Below the pieces are notes generated by a model. The model made no database searches and had not been told where the DNA came from. It saw nothing but the letters and a program-made list of their open reading frames with translations. This document shows positions 49,464 to 59,412 of a stretch of DNA of 64,000 nucleotides, piece by piece. The stretch is taken from the NCBI RefSeq assembly GCF_015461805.1, contig NZ_JACVZE010000001.1, positions 186,001 through 250,000 of the forward strand. Direction: 5' to 3'. The position numbers and the translations under genes are program-made. Position 1 is the first letter of the stretch; every line of letters starts with the position of its first letter. The stretch is from Pseudomonas pisciculturae (lineage in GTDB: Bacteria > Pseudomonadota > Gammaproteobacteria > Pseudomonadales > Pseudomonadaceae).

Positions 49464-50780
49464 ATGACCACGTCCACTGCAATTGCCCGACTCAACGCTG
49501 CCGACCCGGATTTCGCCCATCATCTGGATCATCTGCTGAGCTGGGAAAGCGTGTCCGACGACTCGGTCAACCAGCGGGTGCTCGACATCATCAAGGCCGT
49601 ACGCGAACGCGGCGACGCTGCGTTGGTGGATTTCACCCGTCAATTCGACGGCCTGGATGTCGCGTCGATGGCCGACCTGATCCTGCCCCGCGAACGCCTG
49701 GAGCTGGCCCTGACGCGCATCACCGCGCCTCAGCGCGAAGCCCTGGAAGTGGCGGCGGCGCGGGTGCGCAGCTACCACGAAAAACAGAAGCAGGACTCCT
49801 GGAGCTACACCGAGGCCGACGGCACCGTGCTGGGCCAGAAGGTCACGCCGCTGGACCGCGCCGGTCTGTACGTGCCGGGCGGTAAAGCTTCGTACCCGTC
49901 CTCAGTGCTGATGAACGCCATTCCGGCCAAAGTGGCTGGCGTGACCGAAGTGGTCATGGTCGTGCCGACCCCGCGCGGTGAAATCAACGAGCTGGTGCTG
50001 GCCGCCGCCTGCATCGCCGGTGTGGACCGTGTGTTCACCATCGGCGGCGCCCAAGCTGTCGCGGCTCTGGCCTATGGCACCGAAAGCGTGCCGAAAGTCG
50101 ACAAGGTGGTTGGCCCCGGCAACATCTACGTCGCCACCGCCAAGCGCCACGTGTTTGGCCAGGTGGGTATCGACATGATCGCCGGCCCCTCGGAAATCCT
50201 CGTGGTGTGCGATGGCCAGACCGACCCGGACTGGATCGCCATGGACCTGTTCTCCCAGGCCGAGCACGACGAAGACGCCCAGGCGATCCTGGTCAGCCCG
50301 GATGCCGAGTTCCTCGACAAGGTTGCTGCCAGCATCGACAAACTGCTGCCAACCATGGACCGCGCCGAGATCATCGAGAAGTCGATCAACGGTCGTGGTG
50401 CGTTGATCCTGGTGAGCGACATGGAACAGGCCATCGAAGTGGCCAACCGCATCGCGCCGGAGCACTTGGAGTTGTCCGTGGCCGACCCACAGGCTTGGCT
50501 GCCATCGATTCGCCACGCCGGTGCGATCTTTATGGGTCGCCACACCAGCGAAGCCCTGGGCGACTACTGTGCAGGCCCGAACCACGTACTGCCGACCTCT
50601 GGCACTGCACGTTTCTCGTCGCCACTGGGGGTGTATGACTTCCAGAAGCGTTCGTCGATCATCTTTTGCTCCCCGCAGGGCGCCTCCGAGCTGGGCAAGA
50701 CCGCCTCGGTACTGGCCCGTGGTGAGTCGCTGAGTGCCCACGCGCGCAGCGCCGAATATCGCATCCTCAAGGGAGAGTAA
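49464..50780 (+). CDS. hisD: histidinol dehydrogenase
   Basis: Zn enzyme that makes histidine from histidinol in two NAD+-linked oxidations. The 438 residues show the signature [16 protein letters not shown] with downstream catalytic [12 protein letters not shown] (Gln, His and Asp for metal and proton transfer) and [16 protein letters not shown] [20 protein letters not shown]. It follows hisG after 128 bases and lies 3 bases before hisC. Confidence 0.97.
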   Translation: MTTSTAIARLNAADPDFAHHLDHLLSWESVSDDSVNQRVLDIIKAVRERGDAALVDFTRQFDGLDVASMADLILPRERLELALTRITAPQREALEVAAARVRSYHEKQKQDSWSYTEADGTVLGQKVTPLDRAGLYVPGGKASYPSSVLMNAIPAKVAGVTEVVMVVPTPRGEINELVLAAACIAGVDRVFTIGGAQAVAALAYGTESVPKVDKVVGPGNIYVATAKRHVFGQVGIDMIAGPSEILVVCDGQTDPDWIAMDLFSQAEHDEDAQAILVSPDAEFLDKVAASIDKLLPTMDRAEIIEKSINGRGALILVSDMEQAIEVANRIAPEHLELSVADPQAWLPSIRHAGAIFMGRHTSEALGDYCAGPNHVLPTSGTARFSSPLGVYDFQKRSSIIFCSPQGASELGKTASVLARGESLSAHARSAEYRILKGE

Positions 50781-50783
50781 GGC

Positions 50784-51836
50784 ATGAGCAAATTCTGGAG
50801 CCCCTTCGTCAAGGCCCTCGTGCCTTACGTGCCGGGTGAGCAACCGAAGCTGACCAAGCTGGTTAAGCTCAACACCAACGAAAACCCCTATGGCCCATCG
50901 CCCAAGGCATTGGCCGCGATGCAGGCCGAGTTGAACGACAACCTGCGCCTGTACCCCGACCCCAACAGCGACCTACTCAAGCAGGCCGTGGCCAAGTATT
51001 ACGGGGTGGATGCCGGTAAAGTGTTCCTCGGCAACGGTTCCGACGAAGTCCTCGCGCACATCTTCCACGGCCTGTTCCAGCACGACCTGCCGCTGCTGTT
51101 TCCGGACATCAGCTACAGCTTCTACCCGGTTTATTGCGGCCTGTACGGCATCAAGTCCGACCCGGTGCCGCTGGATGAGCAGTTCCAGATCCGCGTGGCC
51201 GATTACGCCAAGCCCAACGGCGGCATCATCTTCCCCAACCCGAACGCGCCGACTGGCTGCGTGCTGGCGCTGGACGCCGTGGAGCAGATCCTCAAGGCCA
51301 GCCCGGATTCGGTGGTGGTGGTCGATGAAGCCTATATCGACTTTGGCGGCGAAACCGCCATTAGCCTGGTGGATCGCTACCCGAACTTGCTTGTTACCCA
51401 GACCCTGTCCAAATCGCGCTCACTGGCCGGTTTGCGGGTGGGCCTGGCCGTGGGCCATCCAGACCTGATCGAGGCGCTGGAGCGGGTCAAGAACAGCTTC
51501 AACTCGTATCCGTTGGATCGCCTGGCGATTGTTGGCGCGGCGGCGGCGTTCGAAGACCGCGAGCATTTCGACAAGACGTGCCGTTTGGTCATCGACAGTC
51601 GTGAGCAGGTTGTTGCTCAACTGGAAGGTAAAGGCTTTGAAGTGTTGCCATCGGCGGCCAACTTCATCTTTGCCCGGCACCCCAAGCACGACGCTGCCGG
51701 CCTGGCGGCCAAGTTGCGTGAGCAGGGCGTGATCGTGCGGCACTTCAAGCAGGAGCGGATTGCCCAGTTCCTGCGGATCAGCATTGGTACGCCGGAGCAG
51801 AACCAGGCGTTGATTGATGGTTTGGGTGAGCTCTAA
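50784..51836 (+). CDS. hisC: histidinol-phosphate aminotransferase
   Basis: PLP enzyme that transaminates imidazole acetol-phosphate. The 350 residues contain [12 protein letters not shown], the NPNAPTG substrate loop, [12 protein letters not shown] and the PLP lysine in [14 protein letters not shown]. It is the last gene of the his group and is followed by the mosaic REP element E. Confidence 0.96.
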   Translation: MSKFWSPFVKALVPYVPGEQPKLTKLVKLNTNENPYGPSPKALAAMQAELNDNLRLYPDPNSDLLKQAVAKYYGVDAGKVFLGNGSDEVLAHIFHGLFQHDLPLLFPDISYSFYPVYCGLYGIKSDPVPLDEQFQIRVADYAKPNGGIIFPNPNAPTGCVLALDAVEQILKASPDSVVVVDEAYIDFGGETAISLVDRYPNLLVTQTLSKSRSLAGLRVGLAVGHPDLIEALERVKNSFNSYPLDRLAIVGAAAAFEDREHFDKTCRLVIDSREQVVAQLEGKGFEVLPSAANFIFARHPKHDAAGLAAKLREQGVIVRHFKQERIAQFLRISIGTPEQNQALIDGLGEL

Positions 51837-51858
51837 GCCACACTGAAGACGTAAAAAA

Positions 51859-51963
51859 TGTGGGAGGGGGCTTGCCCCCGATAGCAGTGTGTCAGTCGCT
51901 ACATGTGTGACTGATACACCGCCATCGGGGGCAAGTCGAATCGTCGCACCGCCCCTCCCACAT
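51859..51963. repeat. paired REP element (E), mosaic
   Basis: The left arm ATGTGGGAGGGGGCTTGCCC and the GTGTGTCAG centre match elements D, F and G. The right arm reads GGGGGCAAGTCGAATCGTCG and CACCGCCCCTCCCACAT, which is the arm of element C. The arms therefore pair only in part. It fills the hisC-uraA gap. Confidence 0.92.
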
Positions 51964-51980
51964 TGGTTTTGCGTTGGCAG

Positions 51981-53261
51981 TTAGAGCAGCGGCTCATCCG
52001 GCTTCTTGTTCTTCCAGCCATCATTGCCCGGCAGCAGCAGGTTCAAACCAATCGCCACCACCGCACACAGCGCGATGCCCTTAAGGCCGAAGTCATCCGG
52101 GCCAGTACCGGTGCCGACCAGCACACCGCCAATCCCGAACACCAACGTCACCGACACAATCACCAGATTGCGTGCCTCGCCCAGGTCGATCTTGTGGCGA
52201 ATCAGCGTGTTCATTCCCACCGCTGCAATCGATCCGAACAGCAGACACAGAATCCCGCCCATTACCGGCACCGGGATGCTTTGCAGCAACGCGCCGAACT
52301 TACCGATAAACGCCAGGCTGATGGCAAACACCGCCGCCCAGGTCATGATCTTCGGGTTGTAGTTCTTGGTCAGCATCACCGCGCCCGTCACTTCTGCGTA
52401 GGTGGTATTCGGCGGGCCGCCAAACATCCCTGCGGCCGTGGTGGCGATGCCGTCACCCAGCAAGGTGCGGTGCAGGCCAGGTTTTTTCAGGTAGTCTCGA
52501 CCGGTCACGCTGCCCACTGCTATCACACCACCGATATGTTCAATCGCCGGGGCCAGGGCCACTGGGACGATAAACAGGATCGCCTGCCAGTTGAACTCCG
52601 GCGCGGTGAAGTGGGGCAGGGCGAACCATGGGGCAGCGGCGATTTTTGCGGTGTCGACTACGCCAAAGTAGAACGACATGGCAAAGCCCACCAACACGCC
52701 GGAGATAATCGGCACCAAGCGGAAAATGCCCTTGCCGAACACCGCCACGATCAAGGTGGTCAGCAGTGCTGGCATCGAGATCAGCATCGCTGTTTTGTAA
52801 GGGATCAACTCGGCACCGTCACCGCCCTTGCCCATCGCCATGTTCGCCGCAATCGGCGCCATGGCCAGACCGATGGAGATGATCACCGGGCCAATGACCA
52901 CCGGCGGCAGCAGCCGGTCGATAAAACCGGTGCCCTTGATCTTCACGGCCGCGCCCAGGAAGGTGTAGACGAAACCGGCTGCCATCACCCCGCCCATGGT
53001 CGCCGCCAGGCCGAATTGCTGCTTGGCGAGAATGATCGGGGTGATGAAAGCGAAGCTCGATGCCAGGAACACCGGCACCTGCCGCCCTGTCACCACCTGG
53101 AACAACAACGTGCCCAGGCCTGCGGTGAACAGTGCAACGTTTGGATCAAGACCTGTGATCAGCGGCATCAACACCAGCGCGCCAAATGCCACGAAGAGCA
53201 TTTGTGCGCCAGACAGGATCTGGCGCCAAAGCGGGTCGTTGAATTCATCCTGCATGCTCAC
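51981..53261 (-). CDS. uraA: uracil permease, NCS2 family
   Basis: Inner-membrane proton-coupled uracil importer of 426 residues with about 14 hydrophobic segments. [30 protein letters not shown] contains the central nucleobase-binding Glu, and [24 protein letters not shown] is the NCS2 signature region. The pairing with upp, whose stop it overlaps by four bases, supports uracil over xanthine. Confidence 0.94.
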   Translation of the reverse strand: MSMQDEFNDPLWRQILSGAQMLFVAFGALVLMPLITGLDPNVALFTAGLGTLLFQVVTGRQVPVFLASSFAFITPIILAKQQFGLAATMGGVMAAGFVYTFLGAAVKIKGTGFIDRLLPPVVIGPVIISIGLAMAPIAANMAMGKGGDGAELIPYKTAMLISMPALLTTLIVAVFGKGIFRLVPIISGVLVGFAMSFYFGVVDTAKIAAAPWFALPHFTAPEFNWQAILFIVPVALAPAIEHIGGVIAVGSVTGRDYLKKPGLHRTLLGDGIATTAAGMFGGPPNTTYAEVTGAVMLTKNYNPKIMTWAAVFAISLAFIGKFGALLQSIPVPVMGGILCLLFGSIAAVGMNTLIRHKIDLGEARNLVIVSVTLVFGIGGVLVGTGTGPDDFGLKGIALCAVVAIGLNLLLPGNDGWKNKKPDEPLL

Positions 53262-53896
53262 GCGTCCTTCTGTTTGGTGCCGAAGATCTTGTCACCGGCA
53301 TCGCCCAGGCCTGGGATGATGTAGCCGTGTTCGTTCAGGCGCTCATCGATGGAAGCGGTGTAGATCTGCACATCCGGGTGAGCCTTCTCGACGGCGGCGA
53401 TGCCTTCGGGCGCCGCCACCAGCACCATGGCGCGGATGTCTTTGCAGCCGGCTTTTTTCAGCAGGTCGATAGTGGCAACCATCGAGCTGCCCGTGGCGAG
53501 CATCGGGTCGATGATCATCGCCAGGCGCTCGTCGATTTCCGGGACGAGTTTTTCCAGGTAGGTGTGGGCCTGCAAGGTTTCTTCATTGCGGGCTACGCCC
53601 ACGGCGCTGACCTTGGCGCCCGGGATCAGGCTGAGCACGCCTTCGAGCATGCCGATGCCGGCGCGCAAAATCGGCACCACGGTGATCTTCTTGCCGGCGA
53701 TTTTTTCGACCTGCACGGGACCAGCCCAACCTGGGATCTCGTAGGTCTCCAGAGGCAGATCCTTGGTGGCTTCGTAGGTGAGCAACGCTCCGACTTCCTG
53801 AGCAAGCTCACGGAAATTCTTCGTGCTGATGTCGGCGCGGCGCATAAGGCCGAGTTTGTGTTGGATCAGCGGGTGGCGGATCTCGCGAGTGGGCAT
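53258..53896 (-). CDS. upp: uracil phosphoribosyltransferase
   Basis: Salvage enzyme that makes UMP from uracil and PRPP. The 212 residues show the PRPP motif [17 protein letters not shown] and the uracil-binding C-terminus with [16 protein letters not shown]. The ATG at 53896 ([10 protein letters not shown]) is used; an earlier in-frame codon lacks a ribosome site. It leads upp-uraA and is divergent from hpt. Confidence 0.97.
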   Translation of the reverse strand: MPTREIRHPLIQHKLGLMRRADISTKNFRELAQEVGALLTYEATKDLPLETYEIPGWAGPVQVEKIAGKKITVVPILRAGIGMLEGVLSLIPGAKVSAVGVARNEETLQAHTYLEKLVPEIDERLAMIIDPMLATGSSMVATIDLLKKAGCKDIRAMVLVAAPEGIAAVEKAHPDVQIYTASIDERLNEHGYIIPGLGDAGDKIFGTKQKDA

Positions 53897-54060
53897 GGGA
53901 AAGGCTCCGGCGGCGGGCAAAAAAACCGGCCTAGATTAATCTATCCGAGGGTGTTGTCCTATAGACATCTAGCACGTTAGTCCATAAAGGCTTGCTCGGA
54001 GCGCACGAGAAGCGTACCTTCGCCCGCTTTTCTTGCCACAGCACCCCCTTGGAGAGCGCC

Positions 54061-54618
54061 ATGTCCGCTGATCTTGAGCATATCCGTCAAATCATGCGTG
54101 AGGCTGATTGCCTGTACACCGAAGCGCAAGTCGAAGAAGCGATCGCCAAGGTTGGCGCACACATCACCCGCGAAATGGCCGACACCAACCCGGTGGTTTT
54201 CTGTGTGATGAACGGTGGCCTGATCTTCGCCGGTAAATTGCTGACCCACCTGCAATTCCCGCTGGAAGCCTCCTACCTGCACGCCACCCGTTATCGTAAC
54301 GAAACCAGCGGCGGCGACTTGTTCTGGAAAGCCAAGCCGGAAGTGTCGTTCATCGACCGCGACGTGCTGATCATCGACGACATCCTCGACGAAGGTCACA
54401 CCCTGGGCGCCATCATCGACTTCTGCAAACACGCCGGCGCGCGCAAAGTGCACACCGCCGTGCTGATCGACAAAGACCACGACCGTAAGGCCCGCCCTGA
54501 GTTGAAAGCCGATTTCGTTGGCCTGCCGTGCATCGACCGCTACATCTTCGGTTACGGCATGGACTACAAAGGCTACTGGCGCAACGCCAATGGGATTTAC
54601 GCCGTCAAAGGCATGTAA
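54061..54618 (+). CDS. hpt: hypoxanthine-guanine phosphoribosyltransferase
   Basis: Purine-salvage enzyme of 185 residues. The PRPP motif VLIIDDILDEGHTLGAI and the active-site loop region VVFCVMNGGLIFAGKLL are intact. The ATG at 54061 gives MSADLEHIRQIM; upstream in-frame codons are not supported. Divergent from upp across 164 bases. Confidence 0.94.
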   Translation: MSADLEHIRQIMREADCLYTEAQVEEAIAKVGAHITREMADTNPVVFCVMNGGLIFAGKLLTHLQFPLEASYLHATRYRNETSGGDLFWKAKPEVSFIDRDVLIIDDILDEGHTLGAIIDFCKHAGARKVHTAVLIDKDHDRKARPELKADFVGLPCIDRYIFGYGMDYKGYWRNANGIYAVKGM

Positions 54619-54681
54619 ACGCCCTACATTCAGGCCGGGGCCGGCATGCTAGAGTGCTTGGCCCTGTGTCTGGAGCCTTCC

Positions 54682-55161
54682 ATGAGCCTGTTGATTCGCA
54701 CCTGCGCCGCCCTGGCGCTGACCCTCAGCTTGCCCCTCGCTGCCGCACCCATGCACAGCCAATTCCTGCCCCCTGATGACCTCACCCTGCGCGCCGAAAC
54801 GCCGGAACAGCAGCAACTGCTGCAAGTCACCGAATACGCGGTGGTGGTGGGTAACCAGCGTCAATCCAATCAGCAGCCGATCCCCGTCACCTCGCCGTTG
54901 ATGATCCGCCTCAAGGGCAAGTCCCTGAATAAAGGCGCGACGATCAATCAGGTGGTGCTCAACTTCGATGCCGAAAGCAAAAGCCTGAAAAAGCCGGTGT
55001 ATGACGACAAGAGCAAGACGCTGACGTTGTCGTATCCGGTGGCTCAATATCGGGTGATTGTCGACTTGCTGCGCAATGACACGCTGTATGTGCAGTTCCT
55101 CAGTTATGCCAACGGCCACATCTGGGCGGATCTGCACACCGGTGCCGTGCGTACCCGGTAG
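54682..55161 (+). CDS. uncharacterised secreted protein, 159 residues
   Basis: Not recognised by function. A signal peptide (MSLLIRTCAALALTLSLPLAAA) is followed by about 135 residues with alternating beta-strand character: LLQVTEYAVVVGNQRQ, SPLMIRLKGKSLN, VIVDLLRNDTLYVQFLSYANGHIWADLHTG. It is probably a small periplasmic beta-rich protein. GGAG at 54672-54675 supports the ATG at 54682. It follows hpt by 63 bases. Confidence 0.82.
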   Translation: MSLLIRTCAALALTLSLPLAAAPMHSQFLPPDDLTLRAETPEQQQLLQVTEYAVVVGNQRQSNQQPIPVTSPLMIRLKGKSLNKGATINQVVLNFDAESKSLKKPVYDDKSKTLTLSYPVAQYRVIVDLLRNDTLYVQFLSYANGHIWADLHTGAVRTR

Positions 55162-55180
55162 TCGCAACACCACAAGGCAA

Positions 55181-55271
55181 ATGTGGGAGGGGGCTTGCCC
55201 CCGATTGCAGTGTGTCAGGCCCAGTATCTTCGACTGGTGCACCGCTATCGGGGGCAAGCCCCCTCCCACAT
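55181..55271. repeat. paired REP element (F)
   Basis: ATGTGGGAGGGGGCTTGCCC and its inverted partner ending GCCCCCTCCCACAT flank a GCAGTGTGTCAG centre that is only partly mirrored (CTGGTGCACCGC). It belongs to the class of D and G. It lies 20 bases after the secreted-protein gene. Confidence 0.92.
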
Positions 55272-55352
55272 GGGATCTCCACTGCTTTCGGAGCTTGCGT
55301 CTGGCAGGTAGACTTCCAGTCCCGTGTAAATGTCTGCAGGCTGGAGTCGGTA

Positions 55353-55640
55353 ATGCGTAAAGATAAGAAACAGGTGATTGGTGACGAGATCGGCGACGAT
55401 CAAATCAAGTTGTTCCTGGACTTCGAGCCGGTCGACGCGACTTCCCCGTCCCTGCACAAGCTGATCAAGGCCTACCGTGGCCTGCGTATCGACGACTTCG
55501 AGCGCTTCCTGGGCTTTTTCAAGGAAGCCGGTCTGGACCTCGACGGCAAGGATGAGCATGGCCAAACCTTCATCGACCTGATCAAAGACCAGCGCAACGC
55601 GGACGAGTACATCGTGTTGATCAACAACGCTCGCGGCTGA
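55353..55640 (+). CDS. conserved Pseudomonas protein, 95 residues (PA4642-like)
   Basis: Small soluble protein of unknown function. The sequence MRKDKKQVIGDEIGDDQIKL, then a helical stretch LHKLIKAYRGLRIDDFERFLGFFKEAGLD and a C-terminal TFIDLIKDQRNADEYIVLIN, suggests an all-helical fold. GGAG six bases before the ATG at 55353 fixes the start; longer in-frame reading would run through the REP element. In P. aeruginosa a similar gene lies close to mqoB. Confidence 0.85.
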   Translation: MRKDKKQVIGDEIGDDQIKLFLDFEPVDATSPSLHKLIKAYRGLRIDDFERFLGFFKEAGLDLDGKDEHGQTFIDLIKDQRNADEYIVLINNARG

Positions 55641-55656
55641 TTATCCAAGACATAAA

Positions 55657-55694
55657 AAAACGCCCCGCTCTCATGCCGAGACCGGGGCGTTTTT
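55657..55694. terminator. bidirectional terminator between the PA4642-like gene and mqo
   Basis: AAAAAACGCCCCG and CGGGGCGTTTTTT form a GC-rich stem with T runs on both strands. It lies between convergent genes and should serve both. Confidence 0.92.
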
Positions 55695-55709
55695 TATTGC
55701 CTTGTGGCC

Positions 55710-57218
55710 TTAAGCGTAGCTCTCGGTCTCGGCGGCAGGCTCCACCAGCTCCAGGCTGATGTTGTTCTGCGTGTTGATCTTGCGATACAGCTCGGCGTCC
55801 GTTTCCAGAACCTTTTCCCGTGCCGGGAAAATTTCCTGCAACTTGGCCGCCCATTCACCGGCCGCCTTGCCAGGGAAGCACTTCTCGATCAGCTCCAGCA
55901 TGATCGAAACGGTCACCGAAGCACCTGGGGACGCGCCCAGCAGGGCGGCCAGCGAGCCGTCCTTGGCCGCGACCAGCTCGGTGCCGAATTGCAGCACGCC
56001 GCCTTTCTTCGGGTCTTTCTTGATGATCTGCACCCGTTGGCCGGCCACTTCCAGGCGCCAGTCTTCGGCTTTGGCCTCAGGGTAGAAGCGGCGCAGGGAT
56101 TCCAGGCGCTGTTCCATGGACTGGCGCACTTCGCTGACCAGGTACTTGGTCAGGTCCATGTTGTCCCGGGCCACGGCCAGCATCGGGCCGATGTTGCCGG
56201 CGCGAATCGACATGGGCAGGTCGAGGAACGAGCCGTGCTTGAGGAACTTGGTGGTGAAGCCGGCGTATGGCCCAAACAGCAGGGATTTCTTGCCGTCGAC
56301 CACACGGGTGTCCAGGTGCGGCACGGACATCGGCGGCGAACCCACGGCGGCCTGGCTGTAGACCTTGGCCTGGTGGTGCTTGACCACGTCCGGGTTGTCG
56401 CAACGCAGCCACTGGCCGCTGACCGGGAAGCCGCCAAAGCCTTTGCTTTCTTCGATGCCCGAGGCTTGCAGCAGCGGCAGGGCCGCACCACCGGCGCCGA
56501 GGAACACGAACTTGGCATCCACTTCACGGCTGTTGCCGCTGTTGACGTCCTTGATGCTCACGGTCCAGCCCGCGCCGTTGCGCTTGAGGCCGGTGACACG
56601 CTTGCTGTACTTGACCTGGGCATCCGGCGCGCTGGTCAGGTGACCCAGCAGCTGGTTGGTCAGGGCGCCGAAGTTGACGTCGGTGCCGTTCATCACGCGG
56701 GTGGCGGCGATTTTTTCGTCGAGCGGGCGGCCCGGCATCATCAGCGGCATCCACTCAGCCATTTCGCTACGGTCTTCGGTGTAGTGCATGTCCGAAAACG
56801 CGTGGTGCTGGCTGAGGGATTCAAAGCGCTTCTTGAGGAAGTCCACGCCCTTTTCGCCTTGCACAAAGCTCAGATGCGGTACCGGGCTGATGAAGGACTT
56901 GGACGAGCCAAAGGTGCCCTTTTTGGTCAGGTACGCCCAGAACTGCTTCGACACCTCGAACTGGGTGTTGATGTGCACGGCTTTCTTGATGTCGATGGAG
57001 CCATCAGCCGCTTGCGGGGTGTAGTTCAGCTCACACAGCCCGGCGTGGCCGGTACCGGCGTTGTTCCACGGGTTGGAACTTTCCGCGGCACCCGAATCCA
57101 TCAGCTCAACGACTTCCAGCGTGAGGCCGGGGTCGAGATCTTTGAGCAATACGGCCAGGGTGGCACTCATGATGCCGGCCCCTACCAGTACTACGTCGAC
57201 TGCTTCGTTATGCGCCAT
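55710..57218 (-). CDS. mqo: malate:quinone oxidoreductase
   Basis: Membrane-associated FAD enzyme that oxidises malate and reduces quinone, replacing or adding to soluble malate dehydrogenase. The 502 residues begin with the FAD motif [19 protein letters not shown] and contain [16 protein letters not shown] and [17 protein letters not shown]. It corresponds to the longer Mqo type usual in Pseudomonas (mqoB). GGAG lies nine bases before the ATG, and a possible small upstream frame ends right at the ATG. Confidence 0.97.
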   Translation of the reverse strand: MAHNEAVDVVLVGAGIMSATLAVLLKDLDPGLTLEVVELMDSGAAESSNPWNNAGTGHAGLCELNYTPQAADGSIDIKKAVHINTQFEVSKQFWAYLTKKGTFGSSKSFISPVPHLSFVQGEKGVDFLKKRFESLSQHHAFSDMHYTEDRSEMAEWMPLMMPGRPLDEKIAATRVMNGTDVNFGALTNQLLGHLTSAPDAQVKYSKRVTGLKRNGAGWTVSIKDVNSGNSREVDAKFVFLGAGGAALPLLQASGIEESKGFGGFPVSGQWLRCDNPDVVKHHQAKVYSQAAVGSPPMSVPHLDTRVVDGKKSLLFGPYAGFTTKFLKHGSFLDLPMSIRAGNIGPMLAVARDNMDLTKYLVSEVRQSMEQRLESLRRFYPEAKAEDWRLEVAGQRVQIIKKDPKKGGVLQFGTELVAAKDGSLAALLGASPGASVTVSIMLELIEKCFPGKAAGEWAAKLQEIFPAREKVLETDAELYRKINTQNNISLELVEPAAETESYA

Positions 57219-57945
57219 TTAACGCGTCTCCAAAATCTGCAGCACCAAATTGACGGCATGGCTGCCAGGAGTGACGGGGCGGTTCACGTGTTGCCCCAGG
57301 TTACCCATGGCCAGGATCGCCATGTCCGTTTCGCAATTCTTTGCAACTTCAGCACACGCTTCCTGCCGGGCTAATCTGCCTATGAACGCATTCATGAGCG
57401 CCTGTGGCAATTCGACTTATGGTCAAAGCGTGCGATTCGTGCAATCAATCCGTAGCGGACAGGCTCAAGCTCCGGTTTTTAAGGCGTGCTCGGTCCTGTG
57501 TGGTTGGGCTGTTCCAGACGCTGATGGTGCTTGTACAAACGCCAAACTATTCATTTGCTCGCCACACTCTTGTGAAGTTGTGAAAACCCGTTTTTTTCAC
57601 GCTCTTTTGAAGACGTGAACCTCAAAAAAGGGCTGCCCCAGCCTGGCACTTGGCCCGGACACCTTGCCGACACGCGGCAAAACGGGCAAACAACTCAAGT
57701 GGCCGAGCGCAATGGCAGCTCTGGCAGATTCGATATAAAGAGGGGTGGTTTGCAACGAAAACAGCAAGCACGCCAGCTCTATTCGATCTGTGTGGGCGGC
57801 TCTCTGTGGGCGTTTGGGAGGTTAATGCCGAGGCATTAACGATGTTGCGGGGCCCGATCAGGAGACGTCCTTATAATCGGGGGGAGATTGTAGCGAAGAA
57901 CGTCACGGAAATGGGCGTGTTTTATGACTTTTATTAGGCGTTCGG
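57219..57945. other. 727-base stretch without a confident gene
   Basis: This is the upstream region of mqo. It holds a possible 58-residue minus-strand frame (57219-57395) whose TAA abuts the mqo ATG, a T-rich hairpin GTGAAAA-CCCGTTT-TTTTCAC (57580-57600) and the perfect palindrome GTTAATGCCGAGGCATTAAC (57821-57840). A plus-strand frame at 57650-57937 has no ribosome site or recognisable product. A small RNA or a distant mqo control region is possible but not shown. Confidence 0.5.
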
Positions 57946-58179
57946 TCAGGCGGCCAGCGGCTGGTGGCGTGACGACCGTACGGGGCGCGGGCTGACGCGG
58001 GCATGAGCCGGCAATGGGCGGTGCATCCAGTTCAAGCGAATCTCGTCGATTTCCACCCAGCCAGCGCTTGCGGGTGGTTGAGTGCACTCTTTGAACGCCT
58101 GGCAGCGACCTTGTGCATCGAGCAGGGCGAACTGGCGAAGCGCGGGTTTGCGAGTAAACAGCGACCAGAGAAAATGCAT
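57946..58179 (-). CDS. small conserved protein, 77 residues
   Basis: Unknown function. The protein starts MHFLWSLFTRKPALRQFALLD and has GRCQAFKECTQPP (two Cys) and a basic, Pro/Arg-rich tail (ARVSPRPVRSSRHQPLAA). A strong AAGGAGG nine bases before the ATG at 58179 supports it as a real gene; a TTG nine bases earlier overlaps that site. The N-terminal hydrophobic run is too short to call a membrane helix. Confidence 0.7.
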   Translation of the reverse strand: MHFLWSLFTRKPALRQFALLDAQGRCQAFKECTQPPASAGWVEIDEIRLNWMHRPLPAHARVSPRPVRSSRHQPLAA

Positions 58180-58374
58180 GGTGATCAACCTCCTTCAGAT
58201 TGAGGCCAAGCATGCCTTCGCGGGATGACGAGTCGATGTACCGGCTGTGACATCTCGGTGACATCGAACCGTTGCGGCCACCGCAGGTCTCAGCTTTTAT
58301 GTGACGCTGGTTCCCGGCAAGGGCGCCCCGCTATACTGCCGGCCTGTCGGTACCTGAATTCTGGAGAGAAGCGC

Positions 58375-58959
58375 ATGTTGCAACGCCTGTTGTTCGGTTT
58401 GATCACTGTGACCAGCTTGACCCTGGTTGGCTGCGCCAACAGCCCGCAACAGCTGAGTCCGCAACCTAAACTCACTACGCAGTTGGCTCCGGTAGGTCAT
58501 GGCCAGCCGGTGTCGGTGCGGGTGGTGGACGGTCGTCCGTCGCCGACGCTGGGTTCTCGTGGCGGCCTGTACCCGGAGACCGCGCTGGTGTCGGTGAACG
58601 CTCAGGACGTGTTGCCCAAGCTGCAGGCCCAGGCCGAAGCGGCCGTGCGTCTGCTGGGTTTCACCCCAGCCAACTCCCCTGGCGCGCCTCAGCTGACCAT
58701 CACCTTGGCCGAGCTGAAGTACCAGTCGCCTAAAGATGGCCTGTATGTGACCGAAGCCTCCATTGGCGCGACCTTCAAGTCCGACGTTACCGCCGGCACC
58801 CGTCGCTACAGCGGCCGCTACGGCGCATCGCTCAACCAGCGCTTCGGTATGTCGCCGAACCAGGAAACCAACACCAAGCTGGTCAGCGACGTATTGAGCG
58901 ACGCCTTGACCCGTCTGTTCAAAGACCCAAGCATCGGTTCGTTGCTCAGCTCGCAATAA
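58375..58959 (+). CDS. YajG-family lipoprotein
   Basis: Outer-membrane-type lipoprotein of 194 residues. The lipobox LTLVGCANS places the lipidated Cys at residue 20; the mature part has alternating beta and helical segments (VSVRVVDGRPSPTLGSRGG; VSDVLSDALTRLFKDPSIGSLL), the pattern of YajG proteins. The function of the family is poorly known. The ATG at 58375 with GGAGAGAAG upstream is clear; earlier in-frame reading is not coding. A terminator follows. Confidence 0.88.
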   Translation: MLQRLLFGLITVTSLTLVGCANSPQQLSPQPKLTTQLAPVGHGQPVSVRVVDGRPSPTLGSRGGLYPETALVSVNAQDVLPKLQAQAEAAVRLLGFTPANSPGAPQLTITLAELKYQSPKDGLYVTEASIGATFKSDVTAGTRRYSGRYGASLNQRFGMSPNQETNTKLVSDVLSDALTRLFKDPSIGSLLSSQ

Positions 58960-58971
58960 CCGATTCTTTAA

Positions 58972-59008
58972 AAAAAACCGGGCCCCGCGATGGGCCCGGT
59001 TTTTTTTC
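58972..59008 (+). terminator. terminator after the YajG-type gene
   Basis: AAAAAAAACCGGGCCC and GGGCCCGGTTTTTTTT form a very strong stem around GCGAT with A and T runs on both sides, so it can serve the convergent small gene at 59019-59228 as well. Confidence 0.95.
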
Positions 59009-59018
59009 GCCTCCAGTT

Positions 59019-59228
59019 TCAGGCAGCGGTGTCGATACAGAAGTCCAGCAGGCTTACCCCGGTCAACAAGTCGGCCTCCGGCAAGTCGGCATGCTGGTGC
59101 CCGCCGAGGGCGCAATACACCAGCCAGTGGCGGTCCTGGACGTTGAATGCCAGGCCGCCGACCAGCGCCTCCTGCTCATCGCTTTGGGCGATCAGATACA
59201 GCCGATCCTGGTTGTGCGCGTGCAGCAT
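59019..59228 (-). CDS. small conserved protein, 69 residues
   Basis: Unknown function. MLHAHNQDRLYLIAQSDEQEALVGGLAFNVQDRHWLVYCALGGHQ reads like a single small alpha/beta domain, with a C-terminal acidic part. There is no signal peptide. GGGAG precedes the ATG on the minus strand, and the reading frame ends just before the shared terminator. Confidence 0.72.
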   Translation of the reverse strand: MLHAHNQDRLYLIAQSDEQEALVGGLAFNVQDRHWLVYCALGGHQHADLPEADLLTGVSLLDFCIDTAA

Positions 59229-59412
59229 GACAAGCTCCCGTACGTTCGAAGGGCAACAGAGTGGCTTGTTAAGGTGACGTTCAGGTGACGGCGTAAATTA
59301 CTGGATACATTGGCCGTCCATTGGGGGTGGAGCGTTTTCGGCGCTGGCGGCCACTCTTGTTCAGGTGTGTATCTGGGCCGATACCCTGTCATTGTTTTTT
59401 CTGAGGTTTGTG

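Noticed and set aside
51963..53324. Open frame of 453 codons opposite uraA
   Set aside because: Shadow of a membrane-protein gene; His/Gln/Arg-rich translation without a domain.
55704..57374. Open frame of 556 codons on the plus strand opposite mqo
   Set aside because: Antisense shadow of a full-length mqo with clear FAD motif; the product is a low-complexity His/Gln/Arg-rich sequence.
57650..57937. Plus-strand open frame of 95 codons in the gene-poor stretch
   Set aside because: No ribosome site, no recognisable family, and codon use unlike real genes nearby; it could still be checked for conservation.
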